The notes under the pieces were generated by a model. That model was not told the DNA's origin. It made no database searches and was given only the letters and a program-made list of their open reading frames with translations. From the NCBI GenBank assembly GCA_035507915.1, contig DATJNS010000202.1:1-57603 (forward strand): a stretch of 57,603 nt of DNA, given 5' to 3'. The stretch is from JACQAI01 sp035507915. GTDB lineage: Bacteria; Pseudomonadota; Alphaproteobacteria; Elsterales; Elsteraceae. Below are positions 16,939 to 26,251 of the stretch, piece by piece (position 1 is the first letter of the stretch; every line of letters begins with the position of its first letter). The translations under genes and the position numbers were made by a program.

Positions 16939-17933
16939 TTGGGCAACAGGTCGTTGGTGTAGAAATCCGCGAGCGGCTGGTCCGCAGGGAGCTCGCCGAC
17001 GGCGCGCAGCGTGTCGGTCAGCCGGCGCCACTCGGCTTCGGTCTGCCGGCCCCAGCTGGGGTCGGTCGGCGGCGTCGACAGCGCCACCAGGCCTTTGATG
17101 TAGTCGACGCAGCGGCTGTTGTTGCCGGCGAGATGCACCTTGGCACGCATGAACTCGCACGCCGCCTCCGGATCCTTGGCCGCGTCCGCCATGCCGCGCT
17201 TGGTCGCCGCCAGGAAGCGGCGGATCGCGTCGGGATGCGCCTTCAGGTACGTGTCGTTGGTCGCGAATCCGAAGCCGATCAGCGGCACGCCGTGGTCGGC
17301 GAGCAGCAGCGTCTCGGGCTCGCGGTCGGTCGCGCGCACATAGGCGTCGTAGGCCGGCGCATCGCCGCTGGCCACGTCGATCTGGCCGGTCAACAGCGCC
17401 GCGGTCTTGGCCTGGGCGTCGAGCGAGACGACGTCGAGCTCGCTCATCGCGATGTGATTCTCGCGCGTGAAGACCGTCAGGCTGAGGCCGTCGGAGCCGC
17501 CGGGCGTGCTGCCGATCTTGAGCCCGATCAGCGAGCGGGGCCCGTCGAGCTTGACGTGGCCCTTGATGCCGACGAACGAGGCGCCCGAGCGGTGCTGATA
17601 GATCGCCACCACCTTGATGGGGCCGCCCTTGCCGATCAGCTGGGCCGCGTTGGTGACGTTGAGGTGTGCGACGTCGAACTCGCCTTGGCTGAGCAGGACA
17701 GCGGTGGTCGCCGAGCCGCGGCCCTGCTCGATGTCGACGTCGAGCCCGACGTCCCGGTAGTAGCCGCGATCCTGGGTGAGCAGGAAGGCCGCGTGATACG
17801 GCAGCCAGGCCCAATCGAGCAGCAGCTTGAGGGGCTCCGCGGCGGCCGGCGCGGCGCGCCCGCCGAGCAGCGTCGCCGCCAGCAGCGTGACGCAGGCAAC
17901 CTTGCGGACACGGCGCGTGAGAAGGGTCTTCAT
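16935..17933 (-). CDS. ABC transporter substrate-binding protein (NMT1/SsuA type)
   Basis: This 332-residue exported protein has a Sec signal (RRVRKVACVTLLAATLLGGRAAPAAAE). The NMT1/THI5-like fold begins LKLLLDWAWLPYHAAFLLTQDRGYYRDVGLDVDI. The family binds pyrimidine precursors, sulfonates, nitrate or small aromatics; the ligand here cannot be predicted. It belongs with the permease (20 bases upstream) and the ATPase genes, forming a complete importer in ATPase-permease-binding protein order. Confidence 0.93.
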   Translation of the reverse strand: MKTLLTRRVRKVACVTLLAATLLGGRAAPAAAEPLKLLLDWAWLPYHAAFLLTQDRGYYRDVGLDVDIEQGRGSATTAVLLSQGEFDVAHLNVTNAAQLIGKGGPIKVVAIYQHRSGASFVGIKGHVKLDGPRSLIGLKIGSTPGGSDGLSLTVFTRENHIAMSELDVVSLDAQAKTAALLTGQIDVASGDAPAYDAYVRATDREPETLLLADHGVPLIGFGFATNDTYLKAHPDAIRRFLAATKRGMADAAKDPEAACEFMRAKVHLAGNNSRCVDYIKGLVALSTPPTDPSWGRQTEAEWRRLTDTLRAVGELPADQPLADFYTNDLLPK

Positions 17934-17953
17934 GGATCCGGCTCCGCTTTTCG

Positions 17954-18792
17954 TCAGGACTGCGAGGTCTGGCGGCGTTCGCGCTGGCTGGCGTGCCACG
18001 GCAGCGCCACGCGCTCGATCAGCTCGGCCAGCTTCCAGACGCCGACGCCGAACACCGAGAACACCGTGACGGCGGCGAAGGCGAGCGGCGTCTCCATGTT
18101 GCCGACCGCCTGGATCAGCAGATGGCCGAGCCCCTTGTTGGAGGCGACGAACTCGCCGATCACCGCGCCGACCGGCGCCAGGGTCACCGAGATCTTGATG
18201 CCGGCGAAGATCGTCGGCAGGGCGTTGGGGAAGCGGATCTTGCGCAGGATCTGCCAGCGGTCGGCGCCCATCGCGCGCACGAGCTGGAGCAGCTCCGGAT
18301 CGGCCGCGTTCAGGCCCACCACCGTGTTCACGATGATGGGGAAGAACGTGAAGGTGACGACGAACAGGATCTCGCTCTTGAGCCCGAAGCCGAACCACAC
18401 GAGGAACAAGGGCGCGATCACGACCTTGGGCACCGCGTGCGCGATCACGAGCCAGGGCGTCAGCATGCGGTCGATCGTGCGCGAGCCCGCGATGGCGGCG
18501 CCGGCGGCGAGCCCGAGCACCAGCGCGATCACGAAGCCGGCGGCCGACGCCAGCACGGTGGCGCCGAGCTCGCCCAGGAGCAGCGGCCACTCGCGCACGA
18601 TCTCGCCCACGACCTGCGACGGCGCCGGCAGGAGATAGGTCGGCCAGTGGTTGATGCGGACCAGCGCCTCCCAGGCCCCGAGCCCGAGCGCGGCGCTGAT
18701 CAGCGGCAGAACGACGGTCGCGCCGAGCCGCGCGACGGCGCGCGGTCGTGGCGGCGCCGGGCTCCCGGCGACCTCGAAAGCGCGGTCCGCGC

Positions 18793-18796
<4 letters not shown>
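17954..18796 (-). CDS. ABC transporter permease (SsuC/TauC type)
   Basis: The product is a 280-residue inner-membrane protein with about six hydrophobic segments. The EAA-loop region reads QLVRAMGADRWQILRKIRFPNALPTIFAGIKISV, typical of SsuC/TauC/ThiX permeases. The start at 18796 overlaps the ATPase stop by four bases (ATGA). Confidence 0.94.
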
Positions 18797-19617
<821 letters not shown>

Positions 19618-19647
19618 CGCGACGTGAAATCCCCGCCAGATCGGCGC

Positions 19648-19661
19648 TGTAAACGATTACA
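19648..19661. promoter_or_regulatory. LacI-type operator
   Basis: TGTAAACGATTACA is a 14-bp dyad with a central CG and one mismatched pair. This is the general form of LacI/GalR-family operators (TGTAAxCGxTTACA). It lies 31 bases upstream of the ATPase gene, over the predicted transcription start of that operon, where a bound repressor would block initiation. It also lies about 140 bases upstream of the divergent alcohol dehydrogenase gene. The LacI-family gene at 14264-15271 is the natural candidate regulator. Confidence 0.75.
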
Positions 19662-19667
19662 CGGGCG

Positions 19668-19697
19668 AGCCTAGGTGCGGCCGTGCGGGAGTGTCAA
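19668..19697 (-). promoter_or_regulatory. Predicted sigma70 promoter of importer operon
   Basis: On the minus strand a perfect TTGACA (19692-19697) is followed after 18 bases by TAGGCT (19668-19673). The predicted start falls near 19661, at the edge of the LacI operator. Confidence 0.6.
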
Positions 19698-19801
19698 GCG
19701 GCGCACCGCCGCGCGCGGTCGCGGGCCGCGCGACCGCATGCGGAGCGTCGCGAAATCTGGCAGGATCGCGGTCAAGCAATCCAAGCCCGGAGGAGGAGAT
19801 C

Positions 19802-20884
19802 ATGAAGGCCGCCGTGCTGCACGAGGTGAACCAGCCGCTCGTCATCGAGGACGTCACGGTCAACAAGCCGGCCGCGCACGAGGTCCTGATCAACACCGCC
19901 TATGCCGGCCTGTGCCATTCCGATCTGCACTTCATCGAAGGTCTCTACCCGCATCCGCTGCCGGCCGTGCTCGGCCACGAGGCGGCGGGCGTCGTCGAGG
20001 CGGTCGGCTCCGAGGTCGGCTACGTGAAGAAGGGCGACCACGTGATCACCTGCCTGTCGGTGTTCTGCGGCACCTGCGAGAACTGCACCAGCGGCCGGCC
20101 GGTGCTGTGCACCAACACCGACGTCAAGCTGCCGCCGGGCGCGGCGCGTCGGCTCAGCCTGCGCGGCCAGCCGTTGCACACCTTCGTCAACCTGTCGGCC
20201 TACGCCGAGCAGATGCTGGTGCACGAGAACGCGGTGGTGAAGATCGGCAACGACTTCCCGCTCGATCGCGCGGCGCTGATCGGCTGCGGCGTCATGACGG
20301 GCTACGGCGCGGCGGTCAACACCGCGAAAGTGGCGCCCGGCGAGACCGTCGTGGTGATCGGCTGCGGCGGCGTCGGCATGGCGGCGGTCAACGGCGCGGC
20401 GATCGCCGGCGCCGGCCGCATCATCGCGGTCGACACCAACCCCGTGAAGCTGCAGCTCGCGACCAAGCTGGGCGCGACCGACCTCGTCAACCCGCAGGAC
20501 GGCGATCCGGTCGAGCAGGTCAAGACCTTGGTCAAGGGCGGCGTGCACCACGCCATCGAATGCCTGGGCACCAAGACGACCGCCGAGCAGGCTTTCCAGA
20601 TGCTCGCCTTCGGCGGCACCGCGACCCTGGTCGGCATGGTGCCGTTCGGCCAGAAGATCGAGCTGCACGGCTACGACTTCCTGCGCGAGCGCAAGATCCA
20701 GGGCTCGTCGATGGGCTCCAACCGCTTCCGCACCGACATGCCGCGGCTGATCGAGTTCTACAAGCAGCGCAAGCTGCATCTCGACGACTGGATCTCCGAT
20801 CGCATCAAGCTCGCCGACATCAACACCGGCTTCGCCAACATGAAGGCCGGCAAGGTCGTGCGCAGCGTGATCCAGTTCCACTAG
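19802..20884 (+). CDS. Zinc-dependent alcohol dehydrogenase, class III-like
   Basis: This 360-residue MDR enzyme has catalytic zinc ligands C38 (GLCHSD) and the H59-E60 pair in GHEAAG, structural zinc cysteines C89, C92, C95 and C103, and the NAD motif VVVIGCGGVGMAAVNGA followed by AVDTNPVKL. It resembles the glutathione-dependent formaldehyde dehydrogenase/AdhC branch, but true class III activity cannot be asserted. A strong AGGAGGAGA precedes the ATG. The shared intergenic region with the LacI-controlled operon suggests co-regulation. Confidence 0.9.
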   Translation: MKAAVLHEVNQPLVIEDVTVNKPAAHEVLINTAYAGLCHSDLHFIEGLYPHPLPAVLGHEAAGVVEAVGSEVGYVKKGDHVITCLSVFCGTCENCTSGRPVLCTNTDVKLPPGAARRLSLRGQPLHTFVNLSAYAEQMLVHENAVVKIGNDFPLDRAALIGCGVMTGYGAAVNTAKVAPGETVVVIGCGGVGMAAVNGAAIAGAGRIIAVDTNPVKLQLATKLGATDLVNPQDGDPVEQVKTLVKGGVHHAIECLGTKTTAEQAFQMLAFGGTATLVGMVPFGQKIELHGYDFLRERKIQGSSMGSNRFRTDMPRLIEFYKQRKLHLDDWISDRIKLADINTGFANMKAGKVVRSVIQFH

Positions 20885-20964
20885 GCGCGCGGCAGCCCAT
20901 TCACCGCGTCAACCGTCCGGCGCGTCATGACCGGCACAAGGCCGGCCATGGTGGGTACGGTTAT

Positions 20965-20983
20965 GGCGGGGGGTCGCCCCGCC
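20965..20983. terminator. Hairpin between convergent genes
   Basis: A perfect 7-bp stem, GGCGGGG/CCCCGCC with a 5-base loop, lies between the convergent alcohol dehydrogenase and TauD genes, just before the TauD stop codon. It has no T-tract, so terminator function is tentative. Confidence 0.4.
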
Positions 20984-20984
20984 G

Positions 20985-21824
20985 TCAGGCCGGGACTTCG
21001 CCCTGGAGCATCAGGCGGTAGAGGTAGCGCCGCTCGCGCATGTCGTAGTCCGGGTTGGCCTGGTGCATGACAGAGCGGTTGTCCCACATCACCCAGTCGC
21101 CGGGACGCCATTGGTGGCGGTACTCGTATTTCGTCCGGGTGGCGTGGCGCATCAATTCGTCGATCAGCGCCAGCGCGTCCTCGTCCGCCATGCCGACGAT
21201 CGCTTCCATGCGCACCGGGTTGAGATAGAGCGCCTTGCGGCCGTTCTCGGGATGCGTGCGCACCAGCGGATGCACGCCGGGCGGCGGCACGTTGCGCAGG
21301 CTGTCGGCGTCGATCTTGCCGAGCGAGCGCGGGCTGTACTTGCTCTGGTAGACGTGCACGGCCTTCAGCCCCTCGATGCGCGCCCGCATGGCGTCGGACA
21401 GGTCGTCGTAGGCGTCGTGCATGTTGACGTACTGGGTGTCGCCGCCGCGCGACGGCAGGTCGACCGCGAACAGCATCGTGGCCTTCGGCGGCCGCGGATG
21501 GTTCGAGTGGTCGGTGTGGAACGTCTCGCCGGCGATGATGCGCTTGCCGTTCACGATCTCGTCGTTGCAGACGTAGTACACGTCGGGGTGGCCGGGGACG
21601 TGGTGCTCCTTCTTGTCGTGCTGCTGCAGCGCGCCGAACACCTGCGCCGCGACCTTGAAGTCGTCCGGTCCGAAATGCTGATCGCGCATCACCAGCACGT
21701 GATGGCGCGCGAAGGCGCGCCAGAGCTCGGCGCGGACCTCCGGATCGATCGGCCGGGTGAAGTCGAGGCCGACGACCTCGGCGCCGGTGTGCTCGGTGAG
21801 CGGCGTGATGGTGTAAGACGCCAT
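20985..21824 (-). CDS. TauD/TfdA family Fe(II)/2-oxoglutarate dioxygenase
   Basis: This 279-residue enzyme is close in length and layout to taurine and 2,4-D dioxygenases: GAEVVGLDFTRPIDPEV, VLVMRDQHF, H103-x-D105 in FHTDHS, distal H254 in DNRSVMHQA, and Arg266/Arg270 for the 2-oxoglutarate carboxylate. The substrate is not defined. It is transcribed away from the amidohydrolase gene at 21974, with facing promoters between them. Confidence 0.93.
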   Translation of the reverse strand: MASYTITPLTEHTGAEVVGLDFTRPIDPEVRAELWRAFARHHVLVMRDQHFGPDDFKVAAQVFGALQQHDKKEHHVPGHPDVYYVCNDEIVNGKRIIAGETFHTDHSNHPRPPKATMLFAVDLPSRGGDTQYVNMHDAYDDLSDAMRARIEGLKAVHVYQSKYSPRSLGKIDADSLRNVPPPGVHPLVRTHPENGRKALYLNPVRMEAIVGMADEDALALIDELMRHATRTKYEYRHQWRPGDWVMWDNRSVMHQANPDYDMRERRYLYRLMLQGEVPA

Positions 21825-21860
21825 GGCAGGGCTCCCGTCACGCGGGTAATCGCTGATCGG

Positions 21861-21889
21861 ACGCTATCGCCGCCTGCCGGAAGGGTCAA
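21861..21889 (-). promoter_or_regulatory. Predicted sigma70 promoter of TauD-like gene
   Basis: Minus strand: TTGACC (21884-21889), 17-base spacer, TAGCGT (21861-21866). The ATG follows about 30 bases after the predicted start. Confidence 0.4.
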
Positions 21890-21905
21890 GAAAGCCCCTG
21901 CTTCG

Positions 21906-21934
21906 TTGCGTGCGCCGGTCGGGAGGGCTACTCT
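21906..21934 (+). promoter_or_regulatory. Predicted sigma70 promoter of amidohydrolase gene
   Basis: TTGCGT (21906-21911), 17-base spacer, TACTCT (21929-21934). The start codon is at 21974. Confidence 0.4.
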
Positions 21935-21973
21935 TTAGGTTGCACAACAGGCTGTGACCTTGGAGGCGTGCTC

Positions 21974-23440
21974 ATGGGCTCTCACCGCAGTCCCGCAGAC
22001 GTCCGTGCCGGTCTCAAGCATCCGATCGTCGACGGCGACGGCCACTGGGTCGAATACAACCCGGTGTTCGCCGAGCGCATGCGCAAGGCCGCGGGCGACA
22101 AGGCGGCCGACGGATTCCTCGCCAGCCAGCGCCGGATCCCCGATGCCCTCAAGCTGACGATCGACCAGCGCAAGCAGCGCGGCGTCGCCATGGAGGGCTA
22201 CTGGTCGCGCCAGTCGACCAACACACGCGACCGCGCCACCGCGATGATGCCGCGCATGCTCTACGACCGGCTCGACGAGCTCGGCATGGATTTCGCGATC
22301 GTCTATCCGACCGCCGGCCTGTCGATCCATCGCATCCCCGACGACGAGACACGGCGCGCCGTGGTGCGCGGCTACAACATCGTCAGCGCCGATTTCTTCG
22401 CCAAGCTGAGCGACCGGCTCACCCCCGCGGCGGTGATCCCCATGCACACGCCCGAGGAGGCGATCGCCGAGCTCGAATTTTGCATCAACCAGCTCGGCAC
22501 CAAGGTCGCCATGTTCGGCAGCAACATCGCGCGGCGCGCGCCGGGTGCCGAGAGCATCGACCCCGCGCTCGCGCGCTACACGGTGGCGTTCGATCACATC
22601 GGCCTCGACAGCGCGCACGACTATGATGCGGTGTGGCAGAAGTGCCGCGAGCTCGGCATCGCGCCGACCTTCCACACCGGCGGCCGCAGCTTCGGCATGC
22701 GCAATTCGCCGAGCAACTTCACGTTCAACCACATCGGCCACTTCGCCGCCGCCGGCCACGCGGTCGCCAAGGCGCTGTTCCTCGGCGGCGTGACGCGGCG
22801 CTTCCCCGATCTGCGCTTCGCCTTCCTCGAGGGCGGCGCCGGATGGGGCTGCCAGCTGTTCGCCGACCTGATCGAGCACTGGGAGCGCCGCGGCAAGGAC
22901 GGCATCGCCTACATGGATCCCAAGAAGCTCGATCGCAAGCTGCTGCGCAGCCTGGTCGACAAGTACGGCTACGACGACTACGCCGCCGAGCTCGACCGGC
23001 GCGACGGCTGGCCCAGCAAGGAGGAGGACGAGCTGACCGGCGGCGTGCCGGTGCTCGACGACTACGCGGCGTGCAACATCACGCGCAAGGAGGACTGGAT
23101 CGACCTCTACGCCAAGCCGTTCTACTTCGGCTGCGAGGCCGACGACCGCATGAACGTCACGGCGTTCGGCAAGGCCAATCCGTTCGGCGCGCGCATCAAC
23201 GCGATCTTCAGCTCCGACATCGGGCATTTCGACGTGCCCGACATGCTGAGCCCGGTGCCCGAAGCGCACGAGCTGGTCGAGGACGGCTTCATCACCGACG
23301 ACGACTTCCGCGACTTCACCTTCGCCAACGCGGTGCGGCTGTGGGGCACGCAGAACCCGCACTTCTTCGACGGCACGGTCGTCGCCAAGGAAGCCGCCGC
23401 GGTTCTGAAGGGCGCCCAGACCCGGGCCGCCGCGGAGTAG
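21974..23440 (+). CDS. Amidohydrolase-family (ACMSD-like) metal-dependent hydrolase
   Basis: The product is 488 residues. ATG 21974 has TGGAGG at good spacing; GTG 21968 is too close to it. The amidohydrolase_2 fold is shown by PIVDGDGHWVEY (a metal-binding D-x-H variant), YPTAGLSIHRIPD, IAPTFHTGGRS, LRFAFLEGGAGWG, and the late IFSSDIGHFDVPDM with the catalytic Asp. Relatives include aminocarboxymuconate-semialdehyde decarboxylase and other non-oxidative decarboxylases or hydrolases. The UbiD and VOC genes just downstream on the other strand fit a shared aromatic-acid theme, but no pathway can be fixed. Confidence 0.88.
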   Translation: MGSHRSPADVRAGLKHPIVDGDGHWVEYNPVFAERMRKAAGDKAADGFLASQRRIPDALKLTIDQRKQRGVAMEGYWSRQSTNTRDRATAMMPRMLYDRLDELGMDFAIVYPTAGLSIHRIPDDETRRAVVRGYNIVSADFFAKLSDRLTPAAVIPMHTPEEAIAELEFCINQLGTKVAMFGSNIARRAPGAESIDPALARYTVAFDHIGLDSAHDYDAVWQKCRELGIAPTFHTGGRSFGMRNSPSNFTFNHIGHFAAAGHAVAKALFLGGVTRRFPDLRFAFLEGGAGWGCQLFADLIEHWERRGKDGIAYMDPKKLDRKLLRSLVDKYGYDDYAAELDRRDGWPSKEEDELTGGVPVLDDYAACNITRKEDWIDLYAKPFYFGCEADDRMNVTAFGKANPFGARINAIFSSDIGHFDVPDMLSPVPEAHELVEDGFITDDDFRDFTFANAVRLWGTQNPHFFDGTVVAKEAAAVLKGAQTRAAAE

Positions 23441-23482
23441 CCGCGCTCACCCCAGGTCCCGTCATCTCGCGAAGGCAGGCGT

Positions 23483-23498
23483 CCCCGCTGGCGCGGGG
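23483..23498. repeat. REP-like hairpin between convergent genes
   Basis: CCCCGC/GCGGGG with a 4-base loop, preceded by a GTCATCTCGCGAAGGC-like arm. It resembles the dispersed element seen complete at 45955-46035, in degraded form, and may also terminate the flanking convergent genes. Confidence 0.45.
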
Positions 23499-23525
23499 AT
23501 GCCGGCGGGGGTGTCCGGCGTCGTC

Positions 23526-23993
23526 CTACTTCGCGAGCTCGAGCGGGACGTCCTGGTCCTCGCGGCCCTTGCGGAAGATCTCGAGCGCGTCCGGGCGTTC
23601 CCAGTAGCACTCCAGGATGTGGCCGTCCGGGTCCTTGAAATAGACGCTCTGCTGGCTCACGTGGTCGAGCGCCGCGACGATCTCGACGCCGTGCGCCTTC
23701 AAGGTGGCGTGCGCCGCGTCGAGCGCCGCGCGGTCGGCGACCAGGAAGGCGACGTGGCCGAGGCCGAGCCCGACGCGCGAGCGCCACGCGCTCGGCTGCG
23801 GTCCGGTATCGGGATCGGTGCTCGGCTGCAGATCGAGGCAGTGGCTCTCGTCGCCGAGCGACAGGAACACGCCGCCATGGTCGGGGTCCTGCTCGAGCAG
23901 CTTGAAGCCGAGGAGCTCGGTGTAGAAGCGCTTGGAGCGCTCGATGTCCCGGACCCGCAGCACCACGTGGCCCAGACGCTTCAGCTGGATCAT
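23526..23993 (-). CDS. VOC/glyoxalase-family metalloprotein
   Basis: This 155-residue protein starts at ATG 23993 after GGGAGGA. Vicinal-oxygen-chelate features are LKRLGHVVLRVRDIERSKRFYTELLGF, an internal GLGHVAFLVAD module, and the C-terminal VYFKDPDGHILECYW. Candidate metal ligands are the first His, the GHVAF His and the final Glu, as in extradiol dioxygenases and glyoxalases. It is the last gene of the UbiD operon, 13 bases after the spermidine-synthase-like gene. Confidence 0.88.
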   Translation of the reverse strand: MIQLKRLGHVVLRVRDIERSKRFYTELLGFKLLEQDPDHGGVFLSLGDESHCLDLQPSTDPDTGPQPSAWRSRVGLGLGHVAFLVADRAALDAAHATLKAHGVEIVAALDHVSQQSVYFKDPDGHILECYWERPDALEIFRKGREDQDVPLELAK

Positions 23994-24006
23994 GGCGGTC
24001 CTCCCT

Positions 24007-24825
24007 TCACCGATCCGTCGATCGGCTGCCGCGAGCATGCACCCGCCGGGTGCCTGCGGTCCAGCCGGGATGCGCCTCGGCGCGCTGCTGCACGAGGCTC
24101 GCGAGCTCGCGCCGGGTCTCCGGCGGCTCGTCGCCGCGCGGCAGCCCGATCTCGGGTAGCGGACCGCCGACCACGAGCGCGTTGCGGCAGGTCTGGCGCG
24201 TGCCGTCGAACAGCGTGACCGGGAAGCCGGCCGCCGCCACCGCGACCGCCAGGCTGGCGGCCCGCGAGCGCTGACGCCGGTCGATCGGCACGTTGACCAC
24301 GAGCAGGCCCTGGGGCAGCAGACGCCGGCGCGCGAGGCCGAAGAACCCGGCGGTCGCCAGGTGCTCGGGCATGTCGTCGGTGCTGAAGGCGTCCAGCACG
24401 ACGGCGTCGAACAGCTCGGTGCCGCCGGCGAGGAAGCGGCGCGCGTCGGCGACCACGCACTCGACCGACGGCGCGAGCCAGAAATATTTGCGTGCCAGCT
24501 CGAACGCCTCGGGATTGATGTCGACCAGCACGGGCGTCGCGCCGTCGCGCGCCAGCATGGTGCCCAAGGTGCCGCCGGCGGCGCCGAGCACCGCGACCCG
24601 CCGCGCGCCGACCTGCAGCAGGATGGCGCGCATCGCCTGCACGTAGGCGAACAGGCTGACGCCGCCGGGTCGCGCCAGGCACTGGAGCTGCTCGTTCTGC
24701 AGGTAGAGCCGCGCGCCGTCGGAGCCGCGCTCGATGATGTCGATCGTGCCGAAGGCGCCGACGCGATGATCGAGGCGCACGGTGCCGGAGGGCTGCGCGT
24801 CGGGACGATCTGCGACGCGTGTCAT
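24007..24825 (-). CDS. Spermidine-synthase-like Rossmann transferase
   Basis: The product is 272 residues with the spermidine synthase fold: an N-terminal beta region (GTIDIIERGSDGARLYLQNEQLQC), nucleotide loop VAVLGAAGGTLGTML, LVDINPEAFELARKYF, and VVADARRFL followed by FDAVVLDAFSTDD. Homologues bind SAM or decarboxylated SAM. No speE/speD context is present, and the operon with UbiD genes suggests a non-polyamine role. It lies 6 bases after the degenerate UbiD gene. Confidence 0.78.
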   Translation of the reverse strand: MTRVADRPDAQPSGTVRLDHRVGAFGTIDIIERGSDGARLYLQNEQLQCLARPGGVSLFAYVQAMRAILLQVGARRVAVLGAAGGTLGTMLARDGATPVLVDINPEAFELARKYFWLAPSVECVVADARRFLAGGTELFDAVVLDAFSTDDMPEHLATAGFFGLARRRLLPQGLLVVNVPIDRRQRSRAASLAVAVAAAGFPVTLFDGTRQTCRNALVVGGPLPEIGLPRGDEPPETRRELASLVQQRAEAHPGWTAGTRRVHARGSRSTDR

Positions 24826-24831
24826 GGCGCG

Positions 24832-26244
24832 CTAACCGGGCGGCAGGAAATCGGCGAGCGGCGTCGCCTCGAGGTTCTTCGGTGTGGCGCGCGCGAAGCT
24901 GAGCCGCCGCTCCGGTTGCGTCAACGGCGGCATGGTCGAATCGATGAACCAGCGCGTGCCGATGCGTTCGCCGCTCGCGCCGTCGCCGTCGAACGGCGAC
25001 GCCGCGTCGTCGGCGTGCGCGCGCACGCCGTCGATCATGCCGACGTCGGTCTCGGCGTGGGTGCGGCTGGCGGCCGACCAGAACACGTCGCGCAGGTCGC
25101 CGGCGTCGATGTCCTCGTCGACCCCGATGGCGAGCTTGGGCCAGAACGCCGGTCCCGACAGCGCGCCGATCAGCGCGGTCTTCGATTGGCCCTCGACGCG
25201 CGGGCGCAGCTTGACGGCGAGCACGAGGTCGCCGCCGGCCGGATGGCAGCGCACGTCGATGAGATCGAGGCCGCCTTCGATGTTGCGCACGTGCTCGGCG
25301 ACCAGGATCTCGATCGCGAGCGCCATCGTGCCGGCGAGATCGTTGGGCGGTGCGCCCACCTGCATGGCGTAGTGGACCGGGTTGACGCGATGCAGCAGCG
25401 CTGCGGCCTGCAGCACCGGTGCCGCGCGCTCCGCCGCGTAGAGTCCGAGCAGGCCGCCGCGCGGCGCGAGATCGACGGTCTCGTCGGCCGCCAGCGTGCC
25501 GCCGATCGCGAGCTCCGCATGCGCCGGCACCGGCACGTCGAGCCCGTCGAGATGCGCGAGCTCGAGCGGCGCGTCGAGCAGGCCGCCGGCCAGCCCGAGA
25601 TCGGCACCGGGCATGAACTGCGCGAGCGCGGCGGCGAGATAGAGCGCGGGCGGGCCACCCACCGTCACGGCGATCGGCAAGGCGCGTCCGGCCCGGCGCG
25701 CCCGCGCGTGCAGCTCGCGCAGCGCCGGCGATAGCCACCCGACGGACGCGCGGTCGCGCCCGAGCACGCCGAGATCGGCGAGGCTGGGCAGGATGCGGCC
25801 GGTCTCGGGATCGCGCGCGAGCGCGACGCCGATCACGCGGCGTCCCGGATCGTCGGCGCACGTCAGCACCGCAGGCAGCTTGGCGAGATCGACCTGGGCG
25901 CCGGTCGCGCGCACCGCCTTGACGGGAGCGCTCGCGCCGTCGACCGGCGTTTGGCGCGCCTTCAGCCGCTCCCGCAAGGTGAAGAGCAACGCTGCGCCGT
26001 CTAGCCCGAAGGCGTGCGCCCACTGCGTCCGGTCGGCCAGCAGCTGCGCGGCGACGTGCCAGCCGAAATGGCCGAACGGCGACTCGAACCAGGTCGCCTT
26101 GCCGAGCCGCGTGCGCGCCTGAAAGGCGAGCGCGGCGAGGTTGCTGCGCGGATCGACCGGCTTGACGATGCGGACGAGCGCGCCGGCCGTCTCGAGGCGG
26201 CTCACCAAGGCGCGGATCGATTGCTCGGCGGCGGGCGCGGACAT
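24832..26244 (-). CDS. UbiD-family paralogue lacking catalytic residues
   Basis: The 470-residue product aligns over its whole length with the adjacent UbiD protein, e.g. VDEDIDAGDLRDVFWSAASR against VDEDVDPSDVDQVMWAIATR, and HYAMQVGAPPND against FYAMQCGLPPSD. The active-site positions are changed: the Arg that contacts prenylated FMN is D157, the metal-site Asn is L152, and the EGPFGE motif reads LAPRGG (L259, G264 in place of both Glu). It is probably not a decarboxylase alone. By analogy with phenylphosphate carboxylase, which has several UbiD-like subunits, it may be a structural or regulatory partner. The frame is intact, so it is not a pseudogene by sequence. Confidence 0.85.
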   Translation of the reverse strand: MSAPAAEQSIRALVSRLETAGALVRIVKPVDPRSNLAALAFQARTRLGKATWFESPFGHFGWHVAAQLLADRTQWAHAFGLDGAALLFTLRERLKARQTPVDGASAPVKAVRATGAQVDLAKLPAVLTCADDPGRRVIGVALARDPETGRILPSLADLGVLGRDRASVGWLSPALRELHARARRAGRALPIAVTVGGPPALYLAAALAQFMPGADLGLAGGLLDAPLELAHLDGLDVPVPAHAELAIGGTLAADETVDLAPRGGLLGLYAAERAAPVLQAAALLHRVNPVHYAMQVGAPPNDLAGTMALAIEILVAEHVRNIEGGLDLIDVRCHPAGGDLVLAVKLRPRVEGQSKTALIGALSGPAFWPKLAIGVDEDIDAGDLRDVFWSAASRTHAETDVGMIDGVRAHADDAASPFDGDGASGERIGTRWFIDSTMPPLTQPERRLSFARATPKNLEATPLADFLPPG

Positions 26245-26251
26245 CGGCGGC

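Noticed and set aside
24832..26244. Pseudogene call for the second UbiD
   Set aside because: Full-length intact frame with normal codon use and conserved fold segments; only active-site residues differ.
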